NCBI GenBank assembly: GCA_946614435.1
Contig: CAMOGW010000003.1
Span: 1-64,000 of the forward strand
Direction: 5' to 3'
Source: an uncultured Prevotella sp.
GTDB lineage: Bacteria > Bacteroidota > Bacteroidia > Bacteroidales > Bacteroidaceae
DNA: 64,000 bases
Under the pieces are notes generated by a model. That model saw only the letters and a list, made by a program, of their open reading frames with translations, was not told the DNA's origin and ran no database searches. This document shows, piece by piece, positions 25,227-37,400 of this stretch. How positions within the stretch are numbered: the first letter of the stretch is position 1; each line of letters starts with the position of its first letter. Position numbers and translations under genes: made by a program.

Positions 25227-28172
25227 GTGAAAAGAAAGTCGGTCATTCTTTTGATGCTTTCCCTCTTCCTCTTTGCGGCAGCGGGGAGCTATCAAGATTC
25301 ACGATACGAAAAGTCGGAAGACGCCAAAGACACTACGAAACGCACTGACGACAGGCAACACCCTGACACGTCGGGTGGGCTTCGGGGTGTTTTGCGTGTG
25401 GCCTCTATTCTCGACACTCTTTCACTTACCCCCCGTATCTCCATTCCCGACAGTTCAGACTTCAGCAAGCTTCTTGCCGGGCCCGATCCTAATGACACGA
25501 CGCGCATGGACTCGTTGCAACTGGCCATCTGGAAGCGCAACAAGGCCATCGACGACTCCATCAAGGCCGACAGCCTGAACCGTGAGAGCAAGAACGGCAT
25601 TGAGTCGCCCGTAGAGTTCTTTGCCAACGACTCGCTCATCTTTGAGCAGGGCTCGGGCATGGCTTTCCTCTATGGCAGCTCGCATGTGAAGTATCAGGAC
25701 ATGGACCTGAAGAGCGACCGCATCCGCATGCAGCTCGACTCGTCGCTGGTGCATGCTACAGGCTCGCTCGATTCGGCATCGAATGAAATGATAGGATTGC
25801 CGGTGTTCCAGATGGGCAGCGATACGTATGAGAGCGACACAATGTCGTTCAACTTCAAGTCGAAGCGTGGCCTGATTCGCCAAGTATATACCGAGCAGCA
25901 GGAGGGATTCCTGACGAGTGAGCTGTCGAAGCGAGGCTCTAACGGTGAGATGTTCCTGCGTCATGGGCGCTACACCACTTGTGACGAACCCCATCCCGAC
26001 TTCTATCTGGCGCTGTCGCGCGCAAAGGTGCGCCCGGGCAAGGACGTGGTCTTTGGCCCGGCCTATATGGTGGTGTGCGACGTGCCCATCCCCTTGGCCG
26101 TGCCCTACGGTTTCTTCCCCTTCACCAAGGACTATAGCAGCGGCTTCATTATGCCCACCTATGGCGACGAGTCAACGCGCGGCTTCTATTTGCGCGACGG
26201 CGGCTACTATTTTGCCATGAGCGACCTGTGGGACCTGAAGCTGCTTGGTGAGATCTATACCAAGGGCTCATGGGGTATCTCGGCTGCCACAAACTATCAC
26301 AAGCGCTATAAGTTCAGCGGCTCGGTCTATGTGAGCTATCAGAAGACCGTCACGGGTGAGAAGAACATGCCAGACTATGTAAAGCAGACGAGCTTCAAGA
26401 TGCAGTGGAGCCATCGTCAGGACTCGAAGGCCAATCCCTATTCGAGCCTGTCGGCCAGCGTGAACTTCGCCACATCAAACTATGAGCCGAACAACATGAA
26501 CTCGATGTATAATCCGCAGCGAATGACGCAGAGCACGCGAACCTCTTCGGTGTCTTACAGCACGAGTTTCTCCAGTATCGGCATGACCCTCTCTACCACC
26601 ATGAACCTGTCGCAGAACATGCGCGACTCGTCTATCTCCGTCACGTTGCCCGACTTGAACATCAGCATTGCCCGTTTTTATCCCTTCAAACGCAAGAAGA
26701 TGGTGGGCAAGGAGCGCTGGTATGAGAAGATTTCACTGAGCTATACCGGTCATTTCAGCAACTCCATCAATACCAAGGAGAACCGGCTGCTCCATTCCAA
26801 CCTGATCAGGGACTGGCGCAACGGTATGCAGCACAGCATCCCCATTAGCGGCAACTTCACGCTGTTCAACTACATTAACATCAATCCCTCGTTCAACTTC
26901 ACCGACCGTACTTATACAAATAAGGTGTACCGCAGTTGGGACACAGCAAAGCAGCAGGAGGTGAGAGATACCACCAACGGCTTCTACAACGTGTTCAACT
27001 GGAACCTGTCGGTATCGGCCTCTACCAAGATCTATGGCCGTTTCATCCCCTCGCGCAAGCTGTTTGGCGACAAGGTGCAAGCCATCCGCCACGTGTTCAC
27101 CCCACAGATCAGCTTCAGCTATGCGCCCGACTTCAGCGCCTCGCGCTATGGCTACTACGAGACCTATCAGAAGACCGATGCCAAGGGCAACGTGACAATG
27201 GTGGAATATTCGCCCTATCAGGGACAGCTCTACGGCGTGCCGGGCAGGGGAAAGACAGGTAGCATCTCGGTTGATATTTCGAACAACGTGGAGATGAAAA
27301 TCAAGACCGACAACGACTCGTCGGGATTCAAGAAAATCAGTCTGATTGACGAACTGGGAGCCTCAATGTCCTACAACTTGGCTGCCGACGTGCGCCCGTG
27401 GAGCGACCTGAGCACTCGTCTGCGCCTGCGACTCACGAAGAGCTACACGCTGAACATCAATGCCGTGTTTGCCAGCTATATGTACGAGGCCGACTCTGTA
27501 GGTGCCACGCCCCGTCTGAGTGAGCGCACAACTTATTGGCAGAAAGGTAAGATCGGTCGTTTTCAGGGCATCTCGCAGAACCTGTCATACACGCTCAACA
27601 ATGAGAAAGTGGTGAAGTTCTTCAAGTGGCTCAAAGGTGAGCGAACCAAGAAGAAAGAAGACGGCGAAGCCGAAAAGCCGGAAGAGGAGGATACAGGCGT
27701 GGAGTCGAACCTGGACAGGGATATGGAAGCAGGAAAGCACGGCGCAAAGAGACGCGACAAGAACATGGCCGAGACCGACGAAGACGGATACATGAAGTTC
27801 ACGCTCCCCTGGTCGATCAGCTTTGGCTATGGTATCACCATGCGTGAGAACACCGACGTGAGCAAGTTCAACTACAACACCATGCGCTATCCCTACAAGT
27901 TCACGCAGAACTTGAACATCAGCGGCAACATACGCATCAGTGACGGATGGAACATCACGTTCTCGTCGGGCTATGACTTTGAAAACAAGAGAATATCAAT
28001 GACTACGGCATCGCTGTCGCGCGACTTGCACTGTTTCAATATGTCGTGCTCGGTGGTGCTGTCGCCTTACACCAGTTATAATTTCTCGTTCCGCTGCAAT
28101 GCTGCAACTCTGACCGACGTGTTGAAGTATGACAAGCGAAGCAACTCGACAAGCGCCGTGCAGTGGTATTAG
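25227..28172 (+). CDS. lptD: LptD-like outer-membrane LPS assembly protein
   Basis: 981 aa; FANDSLIFEQGSGMAFLYGSSHVKYQDMDLKSDRIRMQLDSS OstA-like plus C-terminal beta barrel. Confidence 0.8.
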   Translation: MKRKSVILLMLSLFLFAAAGSYQDSRYEKSEDAKDTTKRTDDRQHPDTSGGLRGVLRVASILDTLSLTPRISIPDSSDFSKLLAGPDPNDTTRMDSLQLAIWKRNKAIDDSIKADSLNRESKNGIESPVEFFANDSLIFEQGSGMAFLYGSSHVKYQDMDLKSDRIRMQLDSSLVHATGSLDSASNEMIGLPVFQMGSDTYESDTMSFNFKSKRGLIRQVYTEQQEGFLTSELSKRGSNGEMFLRHGRYTTCDEPHPDFYLALSRAKVRPGKDVVFGPAYMVVCDVPIPLAVPYGFFPFTKDYSSGFIMPTYGDESTRGFYLRDGGYYFAMSDLWDLKLLGEIYTKGSWGISAATNYHKRYKFSGSVYVSYQKTVTGEKNMPDYVKQTSFKMQWSHRQDSKANPYSSLSASVNFATSNYEPNNMNSMYNPQRMTQSTRTSSVSYSTSFSSIGMTLSTTMNLSQNMRDSSISVTLPDLNISIARFYPFKRKKMVGKERWYEKISLSYTGHFSNSINTKENRLLHSNLIRDWRNGMQHSIPISGNFTLFNYININPSFNFTDRTYTNKVYRSWDTAKQQEVRDTTNGFYNVFNWNLSVSASTKIYGRFIPSRKLFGDKVQAIRHVFTPQISFSYAPDFSASRYGYYETYQKTDAKGNVTMVEYSPYQGQLYGVPGRGKTGSISVDISNNVEMKIKTDNDSSGFKKISLIDELGASMSYNLAADVRPWSDLSTRLRLRLTKSYTLNINAVFASYMYEADSVGATPRLSERTTYWQKGKIGRFQGISQNLSYTLNNEKVVKFFKWLKGERTKKKEDGEAEKPEEEDTGVESNLDRDMEAGKHGAKRRDKNMAETDEDGYMKFTLPWSISFGYGITMRENTDVSKFNYNTMRYPYKFTQNLNISGNIRISDGWNITFSSGYDFENKRISMTTASLSRDLHCFNMSCSVVLSPYTSYNFSFRCNAATLTDVLKYDKRSNSTSAVQWY

Positions 28173-28198
28173 AGAGACCGAAAATCACAGATTGAAAA

Positions 28199-29461
28199 TT
28201 GAAGGAATTTGTTATTTCAGAAGCTAAGACCGAGACGGCGGTGCTGGTAGGTCTGATCACTAAGAACCAGGACGAGGCAAAGACAAACGAGTACCTCGAC
28301 GAACTGGAATTCCTGGCCGATACGGCGGGAGCACGGACTGTGAAGCGATTCACGCAGAAGGTGGATGGTCCCAGTCAGGTGACCTATGTGGGCAGCGGCA
28401 AGCTGCAAGAAATCAAGCAGTACGTCAAAGCCTGCGAAGATGCCTATGAAGAGGGCGAAGGAGAGCCCGTCGGCATGGTCATCTTCGATGATGAACTGTC
28501 GGCCAAGCAGATACGCAACATCGAGAAAGAGTTGCAAGTGAAGATTCTCGACCGCACATCGCTCATTCTCGACATCTTCGCCATGCGTGCCCAGACGGCT
28601 GAAGCCAAGGCACAGGTGGAGCTGGCGCAACACCGCTATATGCTGCCCCGACTGCAGCGCCTGTGGACACACCTTGAGCGACAGGGCGGCGGCTCTGGCT
28701 CAGGTGGCGGAAAGGGTAGTGTGGGACTGCGCGGTCCGGGTGAGACACAGCTTGAGATGGACCGACGCATCATTCTGCAGCGCATCACGCTGCTGAAACA
28801 ACGACTGAAAGAGATTGACCAGCAGAAGACCACGCAGCGCAAGAACCGTGGGCGGCTCATCCGCGTGGCGCTCGTAGGCTATACCAACGTGGGCAAGAGC
28901 ACGCTCATGAACCTGCTGTCCAAGAGTGACGTCTTTGCTGAGAACAAGCTCTTTGCCACGCTCGACACGACCGTGCGCAAGATGACCATCGACAACCTGC
29001 CCTTCCTGCTGGCCGATACGGTGGGATTCATCCGTAAGCTGCCCTCTGACCTCGTGGAGTCGTTCAAGAGCACCCTCGATGAGGTGCGCGAGGCCGATAT
29101 GTTGGTGCATGTGGTCGATATCTCGCATCCCGATTTTGAGGAGCAGATACGTGTGGTAGAGCAGACACTGGCCGATCTGGGTTGTGCAGAGACACCCAGT
29201 CTCTTGCTCTTCAACAAGATAGATGCCTATCGGTGGACTCCACAAGACGAAGACGACCTGACAGCCCCCAAGCGCGAGAACATCTCGCTCGACGAGCTGA
29301 AGCACACGTGGATGGCCAAGATGCAGGGCGACTGCCTCTTCATCTCGGCACGCGAACGGCAGAATATCGACGAGTTGCGACAAGTGCTCTACAAGAAGGT
29401 GCGTGAGCTGCATGTGCAAAAATATCCATATAATGACTTCCTTTACACAATAGATGAATAA
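28199..29461 (+). CDS. hflX: GTPase HflX
   Basis: GGGKGSVGLRGPGETQLEMDRR; VALVGYTNVGKSTLMN; DTVGFIRKLPSDLVESFKSTLDEV. Confidence 0.96.
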   Translation: MKEFVISEAKTETAVLVGLITKNQDEAKTNEYLDELEFLADTAGARTVKRFTQKVDGPSQVTYVGSGKLQEIKQYVKACEDAYEEGEGEPVGMVIFDDELSAKQIRNIEKELQVKILDRTSLILDIFAMRAQTAEAKAQVELAQHRYMLPRLQRLWTHLERQGGGSGSGGGKGSVGLRGPGETQLEMDRRIILQRITLLKQRLKEIDQQKTTQRKNRGRLIRVALVGYTNVGKSTLMNLLSKSDVFAENKLFATLDTTVRKMTIDNLPFLLADTVGFIRKLPSDLVESFKSTLDEVREADMLVHVVDISHPDFEEQIRVVEQTLADLGCAETPSLLLFNKIDAYRWTPQDEDDLTAPKRENISLDELKHTWMAKMQGDCLFISARERQNIDELRQVLYKKVRELHVQKYPYNDFLYTIDE

Positions 29462-29535
29462 TTCCCTGCGTTATTGTTTTGGTAAACAATAAATAGAACC
29501 TTTTTTTTCATACAACACAAAATGTAATTACTATT

Positions 29536-31389
29536 ATGAGAGAATTCAGACAGCTGACTAATGAAGAGATTGTGGTGCTCGAGCAGAATGCCTGCTGGGC
29601 AGAGGACTGGGCACGAGTAAAGGTGGCCGAAGATTTTCGCCCCTATAATTTCCATCGCGTCATATTCTATGGCGACATACAACTGGGCTCCTTCGAGAAG
29701 AAAGTCGAAGTGAGCAAGAACTTCTTCAAACACTCTGGTATAAACGATGCCACTCTGCGCAATGTTTCTGTGGGCAATGACTGTCTGATTGAGAAGGTGG
29801 GCAATTTCATCAACAATTATACCATCGGCGACGACTGCTACATTTCGAATATCTCTACCATCGAGACCACCGAGGGCGCTACTTACGGATCGGGCAGCAC
29901 CATCTCCGTGCTAAACGAAATGGGCGACGGCAACATCACGCTCTTCCGTGAGCTCAACTCGCAGTTGGCCGCCTTCATGGTGAAACACAGTGAGGACAAG
30001 GAACTCACCCGTAGGCTGCACCAGCTCATTGACGATGAAGTGCGCGTTTCGACACCCGACCGGGGCGTGATAGGTAATCGCGTGAAGATAGTGAATACGA
30101 AAGAGATTACCAATACCGTGATCAAGGGCGACTGTGAAATCAACGGAGCCTCACGCCTCTCCGAGTGTACTATCCTGAGCTCTGAGGACGCATCTGTCTA
30201 TATCGGCACTGGCGTGATCTGCGAGAACTCAATCATCTGCGACGGCTGTTCTATCAACAACTCCGTGAAGATGCAGGACTGCTTCGTGGGCGAGGCTTGC
30301 CAGATCACCAATGGCTTCACTGCTGAGGCTTCACTCTTCTTTGCCAACTCGTTCATGGCCAACGGTGAGGCTTGCGCGGCCTTCTGCGGTCCCTTCTCGG
30401 CCAGCCACCACAAGTCGAGCCTCCTCATTGGCGGACAATTCTCGTTCTACAATGCGGGCTCGAACACCAATTTCTCCAACCATGCTTACAAGATGGGCCC
30501 CATGCACTATGGCACCTTGGAGCGCGGCACTAAGACGGCTTCGGGCTCCTATGTGCTGATGCCTGCCACCATCGGTGCCTTCTCGGTATGTTTTGGCAAG
30601 CTGATGCACCATCCCGACACCCGCTGTCTGCCGTTCTCTTATCTGATAGCCTATGGCGAGACCATGTATCTCGTGCCAGGTCGTAACATCACGACCGTCG
30701 GGCTCTATCGTGACATCAAGAAATGGCCCAAACGCGACAAGCGTTCCAAGCAGTCTAAGAAGTCAATCATTAACTTTGACTGGCTCTCACCATTCACGGT
30801 AGGCGAAATACTTGAAGGACGCAAGATACTTGAGAATCTGCGTGCCGCCTCGGGTGATAATGTCTCTACCTATAACTTCCATGAATATGTGATCAATGCA
30901 TCTTCGCTTAAAAAGGGCTTGAAATACTATGACATCGCCCTGCGCATCTATATGGGTGCCGTGCTCAAGCGAGCAGTCAAGGGCAACTTCCTCGGTGTGC
31001 CTGAGAGTGAGACGGGCAAGGGACCGTGGTGTGACCTTAGCGGTCTGCTTCTGCCTGAAAGCGAGGAATTACGGCTCATAGATGAAATCAAGTCGGGCGA
31101 TGTGGAGAATATCCAGCAAGTCATCGACCGCTTCGAAGAGATTAACAATCACTTCCGCAAGTATCAGTGGGCATGGACTTACCAACTCATTCTTGACTAC
31201 TATCATCTTACTGAGCTCGACGAACAGGCATGCGAGCGCATACGTGAAGATTATGTACGTGCGCGTCGCGCGTGGATTGCCGAAATCAGGAAAGATGCCG
31301 AGAAAGAATATGCTATGGGCGATGTAGAGAAAGAAGTCTTCGAAGACTTCATCTCGAAGCTCGACCATGAGATTGACTATGAGAATTAA
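29536..31389 (+). CDS. DUF4954 family protein
   Basis: MREFRQLTNEEIVVLEQNACWAEDWARVKVAEDF; hexapeptide-like repeats; Bacteroidetes conserved. Confidence 0.85.
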   Translation: MREFRQLTNEEIVVLEQNACWAEDWARVKVAEDFRPYNFHRVIFYGDIQLGSFEKKVEVSKNFFKHSGINDATLRNVSVGNDCLIEKVGNFINNYTIGDDCYISNISTIETTEGATYGSGSTISVLNEMGDGNITLFRELNSQLAAFMVKHSEDKELTRRLHQLIDDEVRVSTPDRGVIGNRVKIVNTKEITNTVIKGDCEINGASRLSECTILSSEDASVYIGTGVICENSIICDGCSINNSVKMQDCFVGEACQITNGFTAEASLFFANSFMANGEACAAFCGPFSASHHKSSLLIGGQFSFYNAGSNTNFSNHAYKMGPMHYGTLERGTKTASGSYVLMPATIGAFSVCFGKLMHHPDTRCLPFSYLIAYGETMYLVPGRNITTVGLYRDIKKWPKRDKRSKQSKKSIINFDWLSPFTVGEILEGRKILENLRAASGDNVSTYNFHEYVINASSLKKGLKYYDIALRIYMGAVLKRAVKGNFLGVPESETGKGPWCDLSGLLLPESEELRLIDEIKSGDVENIQQVIDRFEEINNHFRKYQWAWTYQLILDYYHLTELDEQACERIREDYVRARRAWIAEIRKDAEKEYAMGDVEKEVFEDFISKLDHEIDYEN

Positions 31390-31431
31390 GGTCTCTGATT
31401 GAGACAAGCTTACTACAAACCAACTTGTGAT

Positions 31432-34400
31432 ATGAAACTACCAGTCTTGTCAAAAATGGTTGTGGCAGTGATGGCCACAACCATTACTTTCGTTTCTTGC
31501 AGCAAGAAATACGAAGAAGTGGAGGGGGATATGGCTCAGACCCGTATCTATACCTTGGAAAATGGTCTGAAGGTGTATCTTTCCGTGAACAAGGAGGAAC
31601 CGCGCATCCAGACGTACATTGCCGTGCGCACCGGGTCGAAGAATGATCCTGCCGAGACCACGGGTCTGGCCCATTATCTGGAGCACCTCATGTTTAAGGG
31701 AACCTCGAAGTTCGGTGTTACCGATCCTGATGCCGAAGCTCCCTATTTGGCCGACATTGAGCAGCGCTACGAGCAGTATCGCAAGCTGACCGACCCCGAG
31801 GCTCGCCGCCAAGCCTATCATGAAATTGACTCGGTGAGCCAGTTGGCTGCCCAGTATTTCATCCCTAACGAATACGACAAGCTGATGGCTGCCATCGGTG
31901 CTGAAGGAACGAATGCCTATACATCGAACGACGTGACCTGCTATACGGAGGATATACCCTCGAATGAGTTGGAGAACTGGGCTAAGATACAGAGCGAACG
32001 CTTCATGAACATGACCATCCGTGGCTTCCACACCGAGCTGGAGGCCGTCTATGAGGAGTATAACATTCACCTCACCGATGACACCGATAAACTGTTCAAT
32101 GCCCTGTTGGCCAAACTGTTCCCCAATCACCCTTACGGAACACAAACTACTATTGGCACGCAGGAACATCTGAAGAATCCCTCAATCACTAACATCAAAG
32201 AGTATTTCAAGAAGTGGTATGTGCCCAATAACGTGGCCATCTGTATGGCAGGTGACTTCGACCCTGACGACGTGATAGCCATCATCGAGAAATATTTCGG
32301 ACAGTGGCAGCCCAGTGCCGATGCCGACGGTAAGGTGAAGCAGGTGGAGCAGCCGCAATTCCCCGCATTGCCGACACTGACTCAGCCAGTTGATACTACT
32401 GTGATGGGACTGGAAGCTGAGAGCTTCTGGATGGGCTATCGCTTCGACGGCGCCTCGTCATTGCAAATAGACACCTTGCAGGTCATTGAGTCGATGCTGA
32501 GCAACGGTACCGCAGGTCTCATTGATCTCGACATCAATCAGCAGATGAAGATGTTGCAGGCTTGGGGCGGTGTGATGCCCATGATGGAACACTCAATCTT
32601 CATTCTTTCGGGTACGCCTCGCGAAGGGCAGACCCTCGACGAAGTGCGCTCATTGCTGCTCGGAGAAATAGAAAAACTGAAACGAGGCGACTTCAGCGAC
32701 GATTTGCTGCCATCGGTGCAGAACAACCTGAAGTTGCAATACTACAACGCCTTGGAGAGCAATCGTAGCCGCGCCAACATGTTTGTGCAGGCTTTCGTCA
32801 ACGGAACCCCCTGGGAGCAGGAGGTGAAGGCAATTGAGCGCGTAGAGGCTATGACGAAGGAGCAAATCGTGGACTTCGCTAATCGTCATTTCGGTGATAA
32901 CTATGTGGCTGTTTACAAACGTCAGGGCGTTGACGAGACACAGAAGAAGATTGACAAGCCGCAAATCACGCCTATTCCCACCAATCGCGACCTTGTGTCC
33001 GACTTCGTGAAGGAGATACAGAATGCCGAAGTGAAGCCCATCGAGCCACGCTTTGTCAACTTTAAGAAAGACATCGTCTTTGGGGGCATTGACCCCATGA
33101 CAGGGAAGCAAGTGGATATGTGGAAAGACCGAAGAGGAGGCAGAAAAGGACATGAGAGTCTTGACAAGTCGGTCGTCATTCCATACGCCTACGTACAAAA
33201 CACAGAAAATGGCCGCTTCGTGCTGTCTTTCCACTATGATTTCGGCGAAGAGACCAATCTGAAGTATAACTATGCAGCAGAATATCTTGACTATCTCGGC
33301 ACCGACTCTCTGACTGCCGAACAGGTGAAGCAGCAATTCTACAAACTGGCCTGTTCCTATAACATCAGTGTGGGAGCGCGCAATATCAATGTGACACTCA
33401 GCGGTCTGGGCGAGAACATGCTGCCGGCAATGGAACTGCTTGAACATCTGATTCAGCGGGCTAAGGTCGATTCGGCTGCCTACCAGCAGTATATTGCGAT
33501 TCGTGAAAAGGGACGTATGGACAACAAGACGGATCAGCGCATGAACTTCCAGTATCTGGTGCAGTATGGACTCTACGGCCCCTACAACTCCTACCGCAAC
33601 GCTTTGACCGCACAGCAACTGGCCGAGACCAACCCACAGGAGCTGCTCGACCTGCTGAAGGGACTGATGCACTATGAGCACACCGTATTATATTATGGCC
33701 CCTTGAAGAAGAAAAAGCTCGACAACGTGCTGGAGACTCACCTTACTGCACTCAATGTCCCTCTTCTGCCTACGCCTGAAGGCAAGCACTACGCCATGCA
33801 GGCTACGCCCGAGAACGAGATTCTCATTGCTCCATTCGATGCTAAGAACATCTATATGCGAATGTATCACAACGAGATGCAGCAGTGGGATGTAGAGAAG
33901 GCACCTGTCATAGCTCTCTTCAACGAATACTATGGTGGCGGTATGAACACCATCGTGTTCCAGGAGTTGCGCGAGGCACGCGGACTGGCCTACAATGCTT
34001 TTGCCATGTATGCTGAACCCAGCTATCAGGGCGAGCCTGAATATTATTTCACGCACATCATCACTCAGAACGACAAGATGATGGACTGTGTGCGCCAGTT
34101 CCACCAGATTCTCGACAGCATCCCTCAAAGCGAGAATGCCTTCAAGATTGCCAAAGATGCACTCACCAAACGACTGGCCAGCCAGCGCACCACGAAGTTT
34201 GCACTCATCAATGCATGGCTGTGGGCCAAGCAGCGTGGCATCGACTACGACTTGAACGAGCGTATCTATAACGCTCTCCCGTCGCTCACTTTGCAGGATG
34301 TCGTCAACTTTGAACAAGCTAACATGGCTCGTAAGCCTTATCGCTATATCATCTTAGGCGATGAGAAGGAACTCGACATGAGTACTCTTGAGCAGTATGG

Positions 34401-34443
34401 ACGGGTGAAGCGGCTCACTACGGAGGAAATTTTCGGGTATTAA
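31432..34443 (+). CDS. M16 family zinc metallopeptidase, lipoprotein
   Basis: HYLEHLMFKGT (HxxEH); two M16 halves; TFVSCSKK lipobox. Confidence 0.92.
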   Translation: MKLPVLSKMVVAVMATTITFVSCSKKYEEVEGDMAQTRIYTLENGLKVYLSVNKEEPRIQTYIAVRTGSKNDPAETTGLAHYLEHLMFKGTSKFGVTDPDAEAPYLADIEQRYEQYRKLTDPEARRQAYHEIDSVSQLAAQYFIPNEYDKLMAAIGAEGTNAYTSNDVTCYTEDIPSNELENWAKIQSERFMNMTIRGFHTELEAVYEEYNIHLTDDTDKLFNALLAKLFPNHPYGTQTTIGTQEHLKNPSITNIKEYFKKWYVPNNVAICMAGDFDPDDVIAIIEKYFGQWQPSADADGKVKQVEQPQFPALPTLTQPVDTTVMGLEAESFWMGYRFDGASSLQIDTLQVIESMLSNGTAGLIDLDINQQMKMLQAWGGVMPMMEHSIFILSGTPREGQTLDEVRSLLLGEIEKLKRGDFSDDLLPSVQNNLKLQYYNALESNRSRANMFVQAFVNGTPWEQEVKAIERVEAMTKEQIVDFANRHFGDNYVAVYKRQGVDETQKKIDKPQITPIPTNRDLVSDFVKEIQNAEVKPIEPRFVNFKKDIVFGGIDPMTGKQVDMWKDRRGGRKGHESLDKSVVIPYAYVQNTENGRFVLSFHYDFGEETNLKYNYAAEYLDYLGTDSLTAEQVKQQFYKLACSYNISVGARNINVTLSGLGENMLPAMELLEHLIQRAKVDSAAYQQYIAIREKGRMDNKTDQRMNFQYLVQYGLYGPYNSYRNALTAQQLAETNPQELLDLLKGLMHYEHTVLYYGPLKKKKLDNVLETHLTALNVPLLPTPEGKHYAMQATPENEILIAPFDAKNIYMRMYHNEMQQWDVEKAPVIALFNEYYGGGMNTIVFQELREARGLAYNAFAMYAEPSYQGEPEYYFTHIITQNDKMMDCVRQFHQILDSIPQSENAFKIAKDALTKRLASQRTTKFALINAWLWAKQRGIDYDLNERIYNALPSLTLQDVVNFEQANMARKPYRYIILGDEKELDMSTLEQYGRVKRLTTEEIFGY

Positions 34444-34449
34444 TAAAGA

Positions 34450-37400
34450 ATGAAATACATTTATCAGCAATATCTATCTCTGACGGCAGGGCAACGTAAG
34501 TTGCTCTGCTTTCTTGCTTATACGGGAGTCATCTTCGATGTCAGGATGAAGGTCGTTTATGGAAAATGTGAGGATATATCCTCCGAACAGCTTGACAAAA
34601 CGGTGAAGAGCCTCTCCGTCTATCTTCGGCTGCACCACTACTACTTAGGCGACTATAGTCTGGACATACATTATGTCACGCCGCTGTTGGTCTATATGCT
34701 GAAAGAAATGCCGCAGTGGTTAGAGCATTTTGACAAGTTATATAAGAAGTATCAGAATGTGGAACGTAAGGTTTTCCTGCATAAGTTGAAACTGTGCGCC
34801 GATGGACAGGGAAGTAAGCTTGATATAGTAACACATTCCCTGCAAACTACCGAATTGTTGGTTCCACTGTCGGCAGAGCCAGTATTTCTGCCCATGATGC
34901 TCGATATGTCGTCCTATCGCATTACCGACTTCGTGGATCAAGCTGCTTATTGGCAAGCTGTTCACGATGTGAGCGACCCACACAATGTGCTTGGGAAGAT
35001 TGCAGAACTGGGATATAAGCAGATGTCGGTCGAAAAGCGTGCAACGGTGAAATCGCTCGTGGCTCTCTACGATTTCTATAAGCAAGGCCGCTACGATGAA
35101 ATAGCAGCATCCTACAAAAATCTATATGCCTACTTGTTGCAGGCTTGGCATGCCATCTATGCAGCCGACTATGACAAAACTTTTGAAATGGTGACCAAGG
35201 CTGTGCGGGAGAACAATAAGAATAGAGATGCAGCTCATAAAGGCTTTTTCAGCATGCCGCTCAATAACTATTTGCTCGTCATGGTCTATTATCTGAAGCG
35301 TTCAGATGAAGGAAAAAAACTTGGAGCTATACTTAACAAGGAAGCATTTAGGACTGAGGCAGACTATCGTCCCTCTTATTGGCTGGCCAACTATCTGAAG
35401 TACGGCAATGAGCCATCCGTACAGGCATTCTCGTCCATCAAGTCACTGCTTCCACTACGACAGTATCTCGGCATGCAGTTGGTGGGATTCTTTAAGAAAA
35501 ACGTGCAGTGGCCTCAAAAACTGCCTTTACAGCCCAACATGCACATTCTGAGACATGAGATGGCAGAATGTTGTGAGTTGTCTGAAGAAGAACGCCAACA
35601 CTTGACCGAAGCCTTTGGCGGACAGCCGCTTATCAGCCGTCTGCGCTATAAAGCTCCGTGGGAGTTCCTGCTCGATGAACTGACACCAGAAAAGGAAGAA
35701 GAAAACACGCAGACGGAGAAATCGGTGCGCGTGAGTTATCTCATTAACTTCGACCGTGTGGAAGTGCGAGAGCAGTCACGTCTGAAGTCGGGGGCATGGG
35801 GGGCCGGCAAACGCATGTCGCTCGATACTTTTAGACGGGGCACCGATTTCATGGACGACACAGACCGCAAGATAGCCAATAGCGTCACCAGCTACTATAG
35901 CTACGACATTGACATCAAGAAAGTGTTGCCACACTTGATAGGTTCCGACCGTGTATATACAGGTAGCTATGCCCCCTTTGACCCTGTTGCCATCTGTGAG
36001 GAGAAACCCTATCTTGTCATCAACAGGACGAAGAAAGGCTTCACTGTAACCTCAAATGTGGGCGATGCCAAGATGGACAGCGATGTAGTATATCGTAAAG
36101 ACAGCAACACTCAGTACACCGTCATCACTATGACCGAACGCCAGCGCAACTACTATCGAAAACTGCTGAACATCGGTACTTTCCCACCAGAGGCTGAAGG
36201 GGCTTTACGTGAGTTTCTTCCTAAGGTGAGCGATGTGGTAGAAGTGCATAGCGACCTTGTGGAAGGCGGTACCACGCTTGAGCACCGCGATGGCACGGGG
36301 CAGCTCTGTCTGCAAATGATGCCATCGGCAGACACGCGCAATCTTTTCTGTGTATATTGCTATGCTCGTCCGTTGCCAGACGGGCAGACATTCTTCGAGC
36401 CGGCCAAAGGCATGAATCCCTGTGTGGCCGAGAGTAGCGAGGGACGGTTCCAAGTGACTCGCGACATGAAGACCGAACGCGAAAATTTCTCAATGATATC
36501 TGTCTTTCTGGAGCAGAGCGACTTTGTGAGCGATCAGTTTGACTTCAGTGATCCCTTTGCCGACCGCCAGCCCGTATGGCTGCCTGCTGAGGGATTGCTG
36601 CAGCTCATGCAGTTTGTGCAGGAACAGCCAGACCGTTTCTATATGGAATGGCCGGAAGGAGGACAACTGAACCTGAAGAGCTCGCAGCCCTCGTCGTGGA
36701 ATATGCAGCTGAAATCAAAGAACGGATGGTTCGAGGTGGAGGGCGAAATCCCCATTGACGATGACACTGTGCTCTCGGCAGAACAACTGTTGATGCTTGT
36801 GGCGCAGAGCACTACAAAGTCGGGCTTCGTCAGACTGGGTGAGAGCGAGTTCTTGGCCATTTCCGACAAGTTGCGTAAGCAGCTTGCCCGTATTGAGAGC
36901 TTGGCCGTGAACAACCGTGGACATCTGCAGATTTCAGAACTGCATGCCTCGCTCCTTGGTAGTGCTTTGAGTGGCGAGGTGGAAGTGAAGCATGACAAGA
37001 GAATTGACGAGCTGCAAAAGAAAATCAAGAAAAGCATGGCTTTGCTACCTGACGTGCCCAAGCGGCTGAAGGCCGACCTGCGCGACTATCAGATGGAAGG
37101 ATTCCAGTGGATGGTGCGCATGACGGGGTGGGGTTCGGGAGTCTGCTTGGCCGACGACATGGGCTTGGGAAAGACTGTGCAGACCATAGCTTTCCTACTT
37201 CATACTTCTACCGAAGGTGCAGCTCTTGTGGCGGCACCGGCATCTGTAGTGCTTAACTGGCGGCGAGAACTGGAGCGTTTTGCTCCTTCGCTCAATGTCG
37301 TTATACTCAACACTGTCGAGAATCGCCATGATGCCATTGCCAACGCAACGAAAGGCGATGTCGTGCTGACTACCTATGGATTGTTTGTTACTGAGAGCGA

